Assembly: GCF_022899245.1 (NCBI RefSeq)
Contig: NZ_JALJAZ010000001.1
Span: 768,501 to 832,500, forward strand
Length of the DNA: 64,000 nucleotides
Direction of reading: 5' to 3'
Origin: Falsirhodobacter halotolerans
Lineage (GTDB): Bacteria > Pseudomonadota > Alphaproteobacteria > Rhodobacterales > Rhodobacteraceae
Numbering within the stretch: position 1 is the first letter of the stretch; each line of letters begins with the position of its first letter. Shown here in pieces: positions 32,838 through 41,728 of this stretch. The notes under the pieces are model-generated. The model searched no databases and was not told the DNA's origin. It saw only the letters and a list, made by a program, of their open reading frames with translations. The position numbers and the translations under genes are program-made.

Positions 32838-34505
32838 TTAGCGCGGTTCGCGCATCAGGCCCACGACCAGCGAAACCGCGGCGCCCAACAGAACGATGGC
32901 GAAGGGAAAGCCGGTCGACACGGCCATGGCCTGAAGCGCGGTCAACCCGCCCCCCAGCAACAGCGCGATGGCGAGCATACCTTCGAACGTGGCCCAGAAC
33001 ACCCGCTGCGGCACCGGCGCGTTCACCTTGCCGCCCGCGCTGATCGTGTCGATCACCAGCGAACCGGAATCCGACGAGGTGACGAAGAACACGCAGACAA
33101 GCAGGATCCCCACGACCGAGGTGATCGCGGTCAGCGGCAGATGGGACAGCATTTCGAACAGCTGGATTTCCAGCGCCGCGTCCTGCACCGAGGTCAGGCC
33201 TTGGGTCACGACCTGGCTGATGGCGGTGCCGCCAAGCGCGGTCATCCACAGCGTGGACACGATCGACGGGATGATCAGCACGGCCAGCAGGAATTCCCGC
33301 ACGGTGCGGCCCCGGCTGACACGGGCGATGAACATGCCCACGAACGGCGACCAGCTGATCCACCATGCCCAATAAAATGCGGTCCAGCCCTGACGGAAGT
33401 TGTCATCGTCGCGCCCGATCGGGTTGGACAAGGCGGGCAGGTATTCGACATAGGCGAGCAGGTTCTTGAAGAAGCCCGAGACGATCTGCGCCGTGGGCCC
33501 GACCAGCACGATGAACAGCAGCAGAAGGGCCGCCATGGCCATGTTGATCTCGGATAGAAGTTTCACGCCCTTGTCCATCCCGGCCAGGACCGAGGCGGCG
33601 GCGATGGCGGTGATCACGATGATCAGGAAGATCATCATGCCGGTGCTGCTGGGAATGCCGAACAGGAAGTCCAGACCGGCGGCGGCCTGCTGCGCGCCGA
33701 TGCCAAGCGAGGTGGACAGGCCGAAGATCGTCGCAAAAACCGCGAGGATGTCGATCACGTGCCCCGGCCAGCCCCAGACGCGTTCGCCCAGGACCGGATA
33801 GAAGATGGAGCGGAAGGTGAGCGGCAGGCCCTTGTTGAACGAGAACAGCGCCAGCGACAGGGCGACGATGGCATAGATCGACCACGGATGCAGCGCCCAG
33901 TGGAAGATGGTCGCGGCCATGGCCAGACGGCGCGCCCCCTCTTCGTTGCCCGCCATGCCGTTCAGGGGGGCCCAATCGATGCGGGTGCCGTCGGCGGCGA
34001 ATTCGGGACCCGCGAAGGCCGCGGTGAAGTTGCCCAAGGGTTCGGACACGCCATAGAACATGAGGCCGATGCCCATGCCCGCCGCGAACAGCATCGAGAA
34101 CCAGGAGGCGTAGGAATAGTCCGGGGTGGCCTCCGGCCCGCCCAGACGGATCCGGCCAAGCGGCAGGATCACCAGCGCGATGCACAGCACCACGAAGATG
34201 TTTGCGGTGATGATGAAGAACCAGTCGAGGTTCGAGGTCAGCGCATCCCGCAGGCCGGCGAAGGCCGGCCCCAATATGTTCTGGAACATCAACGTCAGCA
34301 GGGTGAAAGCCACAATGCCAATGGCCGAGACGCTGAAGACGACGTTGTGAATGTCCAGTTCGAACACGAACCGGCGGCGGTAGCTGATATTGTCCTGACC
34401 GATCTCGTATTCGGTCTCGATCACCTGGGTCGCGCCCTCGGGGGCGGGAATGGCCTCCGGGGTTTCAGGGTCGAGTGGGACTTGCGGAGTGTCTGTCAAA
34501 TGCAC
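32838..34505 (-). CDS. BCCT family (betaine/carnitine/choline) transporter
   Basis: A 555-residue secondary transporter with about 12 membrane helices. GMGIGLMFYGVSEPL near residue 140 and WTAFYWAWWISWSPFVGMFIARVSRG near 370 are the core BCCT motifs. Family members import glycine betaine, choline, carnitine or DMSP using sodium or protons, often as osmoprotectants. The start is a GTG at 34505; no in-frame ATG gives a better N-terminus. The neighbouring stress gene fits an osmotic role. Which quaternary amine is carried cannot be read by eye. Confidence 0.92.
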   Translation of the reverse strand: MHLTDTPQVPLDPETPEAIPAPEGATQVIETEYEIGQDNISYRRRFVFELDIHNVVFSVSAIGIVAFTLLTLMFQNILGPAFAGLRDALTSNLDWFFIITANIFVVLCIALVILPLGRIRLGGPEATPDYSYASWFSMLFAAGMGIGLMFYGVSEPLGNFTAAFAGPEFAADGTRIDWAPLNGMAGNEEGARRLAMAATIFHWALHPWSIYAIVALSLALFSFNKGLPLTFRSIFYPVLGERVWGWPGHVIDILAVFATIFGLSTSLGIGAQQAAAGLDFLFGIPSSTGMMIFLIIVITAIAAASVLAGMDKGVKLLSEINMAMAALLLLFIVLVGPTAQIVSGFFKNLLAYVEYLPALSNPIGRDDDNFRQGWTAFYWAWWISWSPFVGMFIARVSRGRTVREFLLAVLIIPSIVSTLWMTALGGTAISQVVTQGLTSVQDAALEIQLFEMLSHLPLTAITSVVGILLVCVFFVTSSDSGSLVIDTISAGGKVNAPVPQRVFWATFEGMLAIALLLGGGLTALQAMAVSTGFPFAIVLLGAAVSLVVGLMREPR

Positions 34506-34772
34506 TGTCCATATGTTGTTTCAAACGGCGAGGGGGCGATCTGTGCAGAGGTGGGATCACGCGCCATCACCGGCCTGTTACCGCAGATAGGCCGAAAAAG
34601 CGACCCGACAGGGGCGATTAACGCAAATCCCTCTTGCGGCAGGGGTGTGGCTGGCGGATTTCGGGGTCAAACCGCCCCTCGGGTCCACCGGGCACCCGCC
34701 CGTGACCGGGGCGGCCTGTCAACGGCGGGGCGCGCGCCTATGTCCCCCCTGAACACCATAGAGGAGACGATC

Positions 34773-35723
34773 ATGGGGCAGCTTGTCGATGGGGTCTGGC
34801 AGGCCGGGGGCGTCGTTCCCGACAGCGCCGACGGCCGCTTCGCGCGGACGCAAAGCGGGTTTCGCAACTGGATCACGCCGGACGGTTCCGCCGGGCCAAG
34901 CGGCGAGGGTGGCTTTGCGGCCGAACCGGGCCGCTATCACCTCTATGTCAGTCTGGCCTGCCCCTGGGCCCACCGAACGACGATCCTGCGGCGCTTCAAG
35001 GGGTTGGAGGGCATGATCGGCCTGTCGGTCGTCCATTGGCACATGGGCGAGCAGGGCTGGTCGTTCGAGGACGGCCCCTGCGTGACGGGCGACCCGGTTC
35101 TGGGCGCGGATCATATGCACCGCCTGTATTCTGCCGCCGCGCCGGATTACACGGGCAAGGTGACGGTTCCGGTTCTTTGGGACACGGCGCGGGGCACGAT
35201 CGTGTCGAACGAATCCGCCGAGATCCTTCGGATGTTCAACACGGCTTTCGACGGTGTGGGCGCGAAAGCGGGGGACTATTACCCCCAACACCTTCGCTCG
35301 CGCATCGACGCGCTGAACGACCGCATCTATCCCACGCTGAACAACGGCGTCTATCGTGCGGGATTTGCCATGACGCAGCAGGCCTATGACGAGGCGGTGG
35401 CCGAGGTGTTCGGGACGCTGGACTGGCTGGAGGGCGTTCTGGACGGATCGCGCTGGTTGACGGGGGATGAGGTGACCGAGGCCGACATCCGCCTGTTCAC
35501 GACGCTGGTCCGGTTCGATCCCGTCTATCACGGCCATTTCAAATGCAACCTGCGCCAGATTCGGACCTATCCGAACCTGCACCGGTATCTCCATGCGTTC
35601 CTGACGCTTCCGGGTGTGGAGGAGACGGTGAACATGGAGCATATCAAGCGCCATTATTACGAGAGCCACCGGCAGATCAATCCGACCGGCATCGTGCCGC
35701 AGGGGCCCGTGCCCGCCGTGTGA
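34773..35723 (+). CDS. Glutathione S-transferase family, glutathionyl-hydroquinone reductase-like
   Basis: A 316-residue omega/Xi-class GST of the YqjG/ECM4 type. The catalytic Cys is in LACPWAHRTTI near residue 61, and DTARGTIVSNESAEILRMFN near 133 is the thioredoxin-domain end. NNGVYRAGFAMTQQAYDEAV and HIKRHYYESHRQINPTGIVP at the C-terminus are typical. These enzymes reduce glutathionyl-hydroquinones. GAGGAGACG precedes the ATG at 34773; an in-frame ATG at 34740 lies upstream of this box. The 267-bp spacer to the divergent BCCT gene shows no further gene. Confidence 0.9.
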   Translation: MGQLVDGVWQAGGVVPDSADGRFARTQSGFRNWITPDGSAGPSGEGGFAAEPGRYHLYVSLACPWAHRTTILRRFKGLEGMIGLSVVHWHMGEQGWSFEDGPCVTGDPVLGADHMHRLYSAAAPDYTGKVTVPVLWDTARGTIVSNESAEILRMFNTAFDGVGAKAGDYYPQHLRSRIDALNDRIYPTLNNGVYRAGFAMTQQAYDEAVAEVFGTLDWLEGVLDGSRWLTGDEVTEADIRLFTTLVRFDPVYHGHFKCNLRQIRTYPNLHRYLHAFLTLPGVEETVNMEHIKRHYYESHRQINPTGIVPQGPVPAV

Positions 35724-35786
35724 TCGTGGGGGGCGGGAACGCGATGACGGGTGAGGAGTTTGCCCCCGCCCAACCTTGGACCCGTC

Positions 35787-36575
35787 ATGCCCCATGCCAC
35801 CGCCCGCCCGACCTTCGTTCTTCTTCATCCGCTGGGGGGGAGCGCCCGTTCCTGGGACGATCTTCGGCCCCATCTGACCCCGGTGGGGAAGTGTCTGGCG
35901 CTGGATTTGCCGGGGTTCGGCGATCTGGCGGCCCGGGGGGCGTCAAGCGTCCAAGCGACGCTGACCCACCTGCAGGACCGCGTCCGGGCAGAGGTGGCGG
36001 GCCCTTGGGTTGTCGTGGGGCACAGCATGGGCGGCAAATTCGCGACCCTCATGGCGGCGACCCGGCCCGAGGGGCTGGCGGGCGTGGTTCTGATCGCCGG
36101 ATCGCCACCCTCCCCCGAACCGATCGACGAGGCGCGTCGTCGCACGATGCTGGGCTGGGTCGCGGACGGGCCGATGACGGCGGACCATGCGCGCGAGTTT
36201 CTTTCCGGGAACACCGCCGGTCCGCTCCCATCGGCCTGCGCCGACCGGATGGTTGCCGACCTGTGCCGAACGTCGCCCGCGGCGTGGACGGGGTGGCTGA
36301 CCGAGGGCGTTGCGGAGGATTGCCGCGCGCAGGTGCCGGTGATGGATGTGCCCGCCCTCATTCTGGCCGGGCAGTCGGACGGGGATCTGGGGCCGGGGGC
36401 GCAGCGCAGGTTGAACCGGCCGTTCTATGCCAAGGGAACGGTCGAGGTGATCGACGATGCGGCCCATCTGATACCGCAGGAGCAGCCCGCGGCGGTGGCG
36501 GCGCAGATTGCGGCGCTGTGGCGAAGGGCCGCGGGGGGGCGTGACGGGCCCTCGCGGGTGGAACGGGCGCATTGA
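35787..36575 (+). CDS. Alpha/beta hydrolase
   Basis: A 262-residue alpha/beta-fold hydrolase. LLHPLGGSARSWDDL near residue 13 forms the oxyanion loop, GHSMGG near 79 has the nucleophile Ser, and the C-terminal His is in DDAAHLIPQEQP. The start is not certain: the ATG at 35787 gives the family N-terminus but has a poor ribosome-binding site, and an in-frame GTG lies at 35751. The substrate is unknown. A perfect hairpin terminator follows. Confidence 0.85.
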   Translation: MPHATARPTFVLLHPLGGSARSWDDLRPHLTPVGKCLALDLPGFGDLAARGASSVQATLTHLQDRVRAEVAGPWVVVGHSMGGKFATLMAATRPEGLAGVVLIAGSPPSPEPIDEARRRTMLGWVADGPMTADHAREFLSGNTAGPLPSACADRMVADLCRTSPAAWTGWLTEGVAEDCRAQVPVMDVPALILAGQSDGDLGPGAQRRLNRPFYAKGTVEVIDDAAHLIPQEQPAAVAAQIAALWRRAAGGRDGPSRVERAH

Positions 36576-36616
36576 AGGCCGCCAGGTTGCGCGAATGCCC
36601 GCCGGTCTGAAACAGA

Positions 36617-36643
36617 AATAACCCCGCGCGTGGCGGGGTTATT
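36617..36643. terminator. Bidirectional Rho-independent terminator
   Basis: AATAACCCCGC pairs perfectly with GCGGGGTTATT around a five-base loop. The A/T ends give T-runs on both strands. It separates the hydrolase gene (+) from the convergent Hint protein gene (-). Confidence 0.85.
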
Positions 36644-36664
36644 CATTTCAGCCCTGGTTTACGA

Positions 36665-38263
36665 TCAGGCCAGAAGCGCGGCCGTTTCACGCCGTTTCAG
36701 CACGCGACGTGCGGTCTTGCCATAAGCATCGCAGGACGAACGCAGCGTCGGGAACAGGGCGAACAGCTCCTCCCGGGCGCGATCGTTCATGCCGTCCACG
36801 CCATAGCTTCCGGGATGGAAGCTTTCGCTGGGAACACCATTGGCGAAGATCACCTCGTGCTGGTCGAAAAGCAGGTGGATATAGGTGATCTGATCCTGCG
36901 TATCGACGGTCACGAATTTACCGTCCACCATGTGGCGGGCGGACACAAAGACCTCCCGCTGTCCGAACAGCAATTCGGCGCGGTATCCTTCAATCAACAT
37001 GCGGTGCTGGGGCGAGACCAGAATGTCGCTTTGCAATTCGGGAATTGCCCCGGAGCTGATTCGGATCGGCGCGAAATCGCCCTGCGCGCTGACGGTCGAG
37101 GTGCCGATCCAGCGCACGGGCTGAAGGCCGTTGTCGCGCGTGACCACCAGATCGCCAACCGCAAGCGTCTCGATCGCCCGGGGCCCGCTGACCGTCTGGA
37201 TCATCGTTCCCGAGGTGAAGCAGACGATCCGTTCGATATTCGTGAAGTTGATGATCGTGCCGTCCGCCAACACGACATTGCCGGATTTCGACGGGCCATT
37301 CGTCTCCGTGATCGTGACCGTGTAATCCTGGGTTAGCGTGCCAAGATCGAGCGTGTCTCCCAAACCCCCGTCGGACAGATCTTCGGCGCCGCCATCGATC
37401 GTGACGACACCGCCTTCGGCTTCCGGATTGCGATTTGTGTCGGCGTCCCAGATGAACCGGTCGTTGCCCGTGCCGCCATACGCCTCATCGGTGCGCCCGA
37501 AATAGATGGTGTCGTCGCCACCGTCGCCATAAAGCGTATCCGCGCCTTCGCCCCCATAAAGGGTGTCGTTGCCGTCAACCTGATTGAGAGCCGCCGGCGG
37601 GACGCCCAGCATGGTGCTGTTGGCAAGGTTCTGACGCGCGCCCCCGGTGTCCGGTCCGGTGATGCTGCCTTGCAGAACGTCCGCTCCGCCGTTTTCCCAA
37701 TACTGTATCTCGATCGAGTAGGTCTGGTTGGGATCGAGCTGGACTGTGGCCGAACGCTCGGTCGTGCCCTGATGGTAGTCGTTGTTCAGATACGGCAGGA
37801 CCGCGCCGTCCGCATTCGTGAAGTTGAGGGCGTTGCCGTCCGCATCGCGAATGATGACGCGCGACCCGTCGTCCGAAGATGTGGTGAGCGTATAGGTGCC
37901 GCCGGAGGTGACGTTCAGCGTGCTGGTGAAAATAACGCCAAAGTCATTGGCATCGTTCGTCAGCGGTGTTCCGCGGGACACGTTGGCAAGGTTGCCGACG
38001 TCGAAATCCGTGACATAGCCGCTTCCCACCAGCTCACCCGAGGTGATCGTGGGGGCCTGGTTGTTCGACCCATCGAAATCGCGGTCATAGACGGCATAGC
38101 TCCACTGCCCCTCGACGGGGCCATCCCCGCGAATGACTTGGCCGTTCGGACCACCGGTTACGATGTCCGAGCCGCCCCCGCCGGTGACGGCACCGTCATC
38201 CGCCGCCCCTTGGACGGTTTGATCGGAATTGGTCGCAGGATTTGAGCTGGTGTTCGAAGGCAT
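36665..38263 (-). CDS. Secreted PA14-RTX-Hint domain protein
   Basis: A 532-residue protein with three parts. Residues 30-220 resemble a PA14-type adhesive domain (WSYAVYDRDFDGS; SSDDGSRVIIRDADGNAL). About 225-330 holds a few RTX nonapeptides (GNDTLYGGEGADTLYGDGGDD) that bind calcium. From about 346 a Hint domain starts at the Cys of VCFTSGTM, with the S-x-x-H motif SPQHRML near 416. Hint domains can cleave peptide bonds autocatalytically. There is no Sec signal, as expected for type I secretion, but no type I exporter is in the window. The ATG at 38263 is used over a TTG at 38269. A nine-G tract lies about 20 bp upstream. It is paralogous to the protein at 39236. Confidence 0.88.
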   Translation of the reverse strand: MPSNTSSNPATNSDQTVQGAADDGAVTGGGGSDIVTGGPNGQVIRGDGPVEGQWSYAVYDRDFDGSNNQAPTITSGELVGSGYVTDFDVGNLANVSRGTPLTNDANDFGVIFTSTLNVTSGGTYTLTTSSDDGSRVIIRDADGNALNFTNADGAVLPYLNNDYHQGTTERSATVQLDPNQTYSIEIQYWENGGADVLQGSITGPDTGGARQNLANSTMLGVPPAALNQVDGNDTLYGGEGADTLYGDGGDDTIYFGRTDEAYGGTGNDRFIWDADTNRNPEAEGGVVTIDGGAEDLSDGGLGDTLDLGTLTQDYTVTITETNGPSKSGNVVLADGTIINFTNIERIVCFTSGTMIQTVSGPRAIETLAVGDLVVTRDNGLQPVRWIGTSTVSAQGDFAPIRISSGAIPELQSDILVSPQHRMLIEGYRAELLFGQREVFVSARHMVDGKFVTVDTQDQITYIHLLFDQHEVIFANGVPSESFHPGSYGVDGMNDRAREELFALFPTLRSSCDAYGKTARRVLKRRETAALLA

Positions 38264-38282
38264 GTGCAATCACCGGAAATAA

Positions 38283-38291
38283 GGGGGGGGG
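38283..38291. repeat. Nine-G homopolymer tract in the 5' leader of the Hint gene
   Basis: Nine consecutive G (C on the coding strand), followed by AGGGGAG, lie about 20-28 bp before the start codon. Such tracts slip during replication and can change promoter spacing or leader length. No phase variation is shown here. Confidence 0.6.
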
Positions 38292-38736
38292 AGGGGAGAC
38301 AACTTTGAGTTGCTTTTACCGGCCTTGAATAAAATAGCGAGCGATATTCGCGCGAAGCTCAATAATTTTCTGTGAAGCTTAAAACTGTCACATTTTGGAT
38401 CGAGGACGGTTTTCGTAATCGTGTCGGAAAAGAAAACCCGGCGGGGATGGCATAGAGACTTCGCGCGGCGATAAGTGTCCGTTCCTGAGCGGCTCATCCT
38501 GTGCCGGAGATTCTGATCTGGCGACACATGGCGTGGACCCGAACCTCCGATGCGGCGGGATTCGAAGAGGAAACATCCGTCAAACGGGGGCGGTGCTCAT
38601 GACCCGCCATCCCTGAGGGTGATATGGGAAGAATTGTGCCGTCGGCTGATCCATTGCGACGAAGGCGATGAGGTGGTCTGCATGGTCAAACCTTCGCCAC
38701 CGCACGGGGCGATCATCTGAACCAGCTTTGAGGAGA
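38292..38736. other. Intergenic stretch beside tRNA-Cys, with a possible gene remnant
   Basis: The first 110 bp are AT-rich and probably hold the promoter of the Hint gene. Between about 38580 and 38736 two overlapping frames are open on opposite strands. On the minus strand DHADHLIAFVAMDQ shows codon third positions rich in C/G, like coding DNA, but the frame has no clear start and runs into the tRNA. On the plus strand a 55-codon frame from about 38551 ends at 38718 without a ribosome-binding site. I cannot name either. A gene fragment left next to the tRNA is the simplest reading. Confidence 0.35.
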
Positions 38737-38810
38737 TGGAGGCGGGTACCGGAATCGAACCGGTCTTCACGGATTTGCAATCCGCTGCGTAACCTCTCCG
38801 CCAACCCGCC
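38737..38810 (-). tRNA. tRNA-Cys (anticodon GCA)
   Basis: A 74-nt cloverleaf read on the minus strand. The 7-bp acceptor stem GGCGGGT/ACCCGCC is perfect, the anticodon loop is in GGATTGCAAATCC with GCA, the T-arm is CCGGTTCGATTCCGG, and CCA is encoded at the 3' end (plus-strand TGG at 38737-38739). It stands alone between two divergent Hint protein genes. Confidence 0.95.
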
Positions 38811-39235
38811 GTTGCCCGAGGTAGGGAGGGTTTAGTGCATCCTCGCGCGGGGTGCAATAGGGTCCTCCACGGCCACCTTAGGCTATGTGCGCGGCTGGTT
38901 TGGAGGGGGCGCGACGGTGAAGAACGACGCGCGAGCACAAGGCCAATTGATTCGTTTCAACCCATAATTGTTTTAAACGACACGCATTAAGAGAGTAATT
39001 CAACCTTGGGTGTAATGAAAATAAATTCAATAAACCCAGAAACGAACCCATTGTTATCAATGGCATGGGTGAAATAATACTCTGTTAACCATTAAAACTG
39101 CGACCGATTTGTCGCTATTTTAAAAGCGGTGCCAAAGGAACGGTCCCGCGGTTTGACCCTCGCGCGGAACAGGCGCTTCGCATCACTTCCAACCATCATC
39201 GGGCGCATGCCGCCCCCATGACACAGGAGTGTGCG
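38811..39235. other. AT-rich promoter region of the RTX/Hint gene
   Basis: This 425-bp stretch has no convincing gene. Positions 38940-39120 are strikingly AT-rich for this genome. TTAACCAT at 39085-39092, inside GTTAACCATTAAA, equals the CtrA half-site of alphaproteobacteria. A short dyad GCGAC/GTCGC at about 39101-39116 follows. The ribosome-binding site ACAGGAG lies just before the RTX start. It is most likely a regulated promoter region. Confidence 0.5.
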
Positions 39236-41728
39236 ATGACCAGCCAATCCAGCGGCGGCACGGCAACCAACGGCAACGATACCCTTTACGGGACCGATGG
39301 CAATGACACCATCGACGCGAAAGGCGGCAACGATGTCGTCTATGGCAAGGGCGGGGACGATCTTCTGATCGGCGGCTCGGGCAATGACACGATCTTCGGC
39401 GGCGCCGGCAACGATACCATCTATGGTGATGTGAAAGACGGCGCGGCTCAGGTCACGTCGTCCACCATCCAGTGGAAGGAATTCCAAGACGCCAAAAGCC
39501 AGCAGGTCGAGGACGGCCCGATCAAGATGACTGTGGGCTATAACCCGACGGGGCAGAACTCTTCGGGTCAGATCGTCGAATACGGCGGCCAGTCCGGTGT
39601 CCGCATGTATCAAAGCGGCAAGGGTGCGACGGACACCCTTACGACGAAGTTCAGCCCGACGTCCGCCGACGGCACCACGACGGTCGATAACGTCAGCTTC
39701 AAGATTCACGACATCGACTGCTATTACAGCGACAAGGGGAACTTCGTCGATGTGGTGACGATCCGCGCCTATGGGCCGGACGGCAAACTTCTTCCGGTAA
39801 CCTATACCTATGGTGGCCAGCCCTCGGTGACGACCACGGGCGAAGCGGTCATCAAGGGGGCCACTTCGGCCCGCACGAACGGCCCGCTGGACGAAAAGGG
39901 CATTGCCCAGATCGTCATCAAGGGCCCTGTTTCCAAGATTGATGTCATCTACACCAACGGCGCGTCGAGCAATGCCTATCACCCGCATGAGATCTATGTG
40001 GGCGACATGAGCTATACCGCGACGTCCAATCAGGAAGGCGACGATGTCCTGTATGGCGACGATGGCCATGATGCCCTGTATGGCGGTGGCGGCAACGACA
40101 CCCTGCACGGCGGATCGGGGAACGACTCGCTTAACGGCGGGACGGGCAACGACAAGCTGTATGGCGGCAGCGGCAACGACACGCTGAACGGCGGGGCAGG
40201 GGCCGATTATCTGGATGGCGGCAGCGGCATGGATTATGTCGATTACCGCGATTCAAATGCGGGCGTGAACATCGACCTGGGCAAGGGCATCGCCAAGGGC
40301 GGTCATGCCGAAGGCGACACGCTTGTCGGCATCGATGGCATCTATGGTTCGAAATTCGATGACACGCTGATCGGGTTCGACAACTCCAGCAAGGATCCCA
40401 ACGACACCTACACCAACGTCATTCATGGCGGTGACGGCAACGATTTCATCGATGGGCGTGGTGGGGACGACTCCCTCTATGGCGACGCGGGGGATGACAC
40501 GATCCTGGGCGGCGACGGCAACGACTACATCGAAGGCGGCACCGGAAACGACTCCCTGAAGGGCGAAGCGGGCCACGACACGATTCTGGGCGGTGACGGC
40601 GACGATTACATCGACGGCGGCACCGGGAACGACGTCCTGAAGGGCGATGCCGGCAATGACACGATCCTGGGTGGCGAAGGCGACGATTACATCGACGGCG
40701 GCACCGGGAACGACCTTCTGAAGGGCGGCGCTGGCAACGACACGATCCTGGGCGGTGACGGTGACGACATCATTGACGGCGGTGCGGGGAACGACCTGCT
40801 GAAGGGTGGTGCGGGCAATGACGTTCTGGTCGGCGGCCTTGGCAAGGATACGATGCTGGGCGGGGACGGAAACGACCTGCTGGTCATCGGCCGGGGTGAC
40901 GATGCGAGCGGTGGAAACGGAAACGACTACTTCTGGCTGGATGACTCGATCGACCGCGACATGGTCAAGGATCGCGACATCTATGTCGATGGTGGCGATA
41001 ACGAGGCCGTCTCCAAGGACAACCCGGGCGACGTTCTGAACCTTGGCAAGGCCGAGGGCTGGCGTAACCAGAAGAACATGAACGACAAGGGCCTGTGGGA
41101 CGGTTCGGGCGTCGTGACGTTGAAGGACGGAACGAAGGTTCACTACAAGAACATCGAGCAGGTGATCTGCCTGACGCCCGGCGCGATGATCCTGACGACC
41201 TCCGGTCTGCGTCCGGTCGAAACGCTGCGCGCGGGTGACATGGTCATCACGCGGGACAACGGACCGCAGGCCATCCGCTGGATCGGCAACTCCACCGTCT
41301 CGGGCCAGGGCGCCTTTGCACCGGTGCGGTTGCTTCAGGGGGCGGTGCCCGGACTGACGGCCGATCTGCTGGTGTCGCCGCAGCACCGGATGCTGCTGCA
41401 ATCCTTCCGGTCCGAACTGATGTTCGGCGCGCGTGAGGTTCTGACGGCGGCCAAGCACATGGTGGACGGCACCCGCGCCGTGATCGAGGAAGTGGAGCAG
41501 GTGACCTATCTGCACATGATCTTCGACAAGCACGAGGTCATCTTCGCCAACGGCGCCCCGACCGAGAGCTTCCATCCCGCCAGCTACAGCATAGGCGGTT
41601 TGGCCGAGGCCACGCGTGAGGAACTGTTCGCGATCTTCCCCGAACTGCGCGCAATGCCCGACAGCTATGGCCAGTCGGCACGCCGGGTTCTCAAGGCCTA
41701 TGAGGCGAAGGCCCTGCTGGCGGCCTAA
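39236..41728 (+). CDS. RTX calcium-binding repeat protein with C-terminal Hint domain
   Basis: An 830-residue secreted protein. RTX nonapeptides (GGxGxDxxx) cover residues 15-60, then a non-repeat domain of about 200 residues. A second RTX block follows at 270-340, a linker, and a third block at about 405-560 built of 27-residue units. The C-terminal Hint domain starts at the Cys of ICLTPGAM near residue 645 and has SPQHRML near 714. The domain is clearly paralogous to that of the protein at 36665-38263. ACAGGAG precedes the ATG at 39236; an in-frame ATG at 39218 is upstream of this box. Export by a type I system is expected, but none is encoded here. The stop overlaps the convergent moaA stop. 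Confidence 0.9.
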   Translation: MTSQSSGGTATNGNDTLYGTDGNDTIDAKGGNDVVYGKGGDDLLIGGSGNDTIFGGAGNDTIYGDVKDGAAQVTSSTIQWKEFQDAKSQQVEDGPIKMTVGYNPTGQNSSGQIVEYGGQSGVRMYQSGKGATDTLTTKFSPTSADGTTTVDNVSFKIHDIDCYYSDKGNFVDVVTIRAYGPDGKLLPVTYTYGGQPSVTTTGEAVIKGATSARTNGPLDEKGIAQIVIKGPVSKIDVIYTNGASSNAYHPHEIYVGDMSYTATSNQEGDDVLYGDDGHDALYGGGGNDTLHGGSGNDSLNGGTGNDKLYGGSGNDTLNGGAGADYLDGGSGMDYVDYRDSNAGVNIDLGKGIAKGGHAEGDTLVGIDGIYGSKFDDTLIGFDNSSKDPNDTYTNVIHGGDGNDFIDGRGGDDSLYGDAGDDTILGGDGNDYIEGGTGNDSLKGEAGHDTILGGDGDDYIDGGTGNDVLKGDAGNDTILGGEGDDYIDGGTGNDLLKGGAGNDTILGGDGDDIIDGGAGNDLLKGGAGNDVLVGGLGKDTMLGGDGNDLLVIGRGDDASGGNGNDYFWLDDSIDRDMVKDRDIYVDGGDNEAVSKDNPGDVLNLGKAEGWRNQKNMNDKGLWDGSGVVTLKDGTKVHYKNIEQVICLTPGAMILTTSGLRPVETLRAGDMVITRDNGPQAIRWIGNSTVSGQGAFAPVRLLQGAVPGLTADLLVSPQHRMLLQSFRSELMFGAREVLTAAKHMVDGTRAVIEEVEQVTYLHMIFDKHEVIFANGAPTESFHPASYSIGGLAEATREELFAIFPELRAMPDSYGQSARRVLKAYEAKALLAA
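40481..40804 (+). repeat. Four tandem 81-bp repeats inside the RTX gene
   Basis: Four consecutive 81-bp units (40481-40561, 40562-40642, 40643-40723, 40724-40804) each encode 27 residues, that is three RTX nonapeptides ending in LK. Units differ at a minority of bases, so they arose by duplication and can expand or contract by recombination without a frameshift. Confidence 0.85.

Noticed and set aside
38737..39235. Integrated element at tRNA-Cys
   Set aside because: No integrase, no duplicated tRNA 3' end and no transposon ends could be found by eye, so only the weaker remark on a possible old insertion is kept.
39236..41728. CRISPR-like regular repeats
   Set aside because: The periodicity comes from RTX nonapeptide codons in an open frame, with no spacers and no cas genes.
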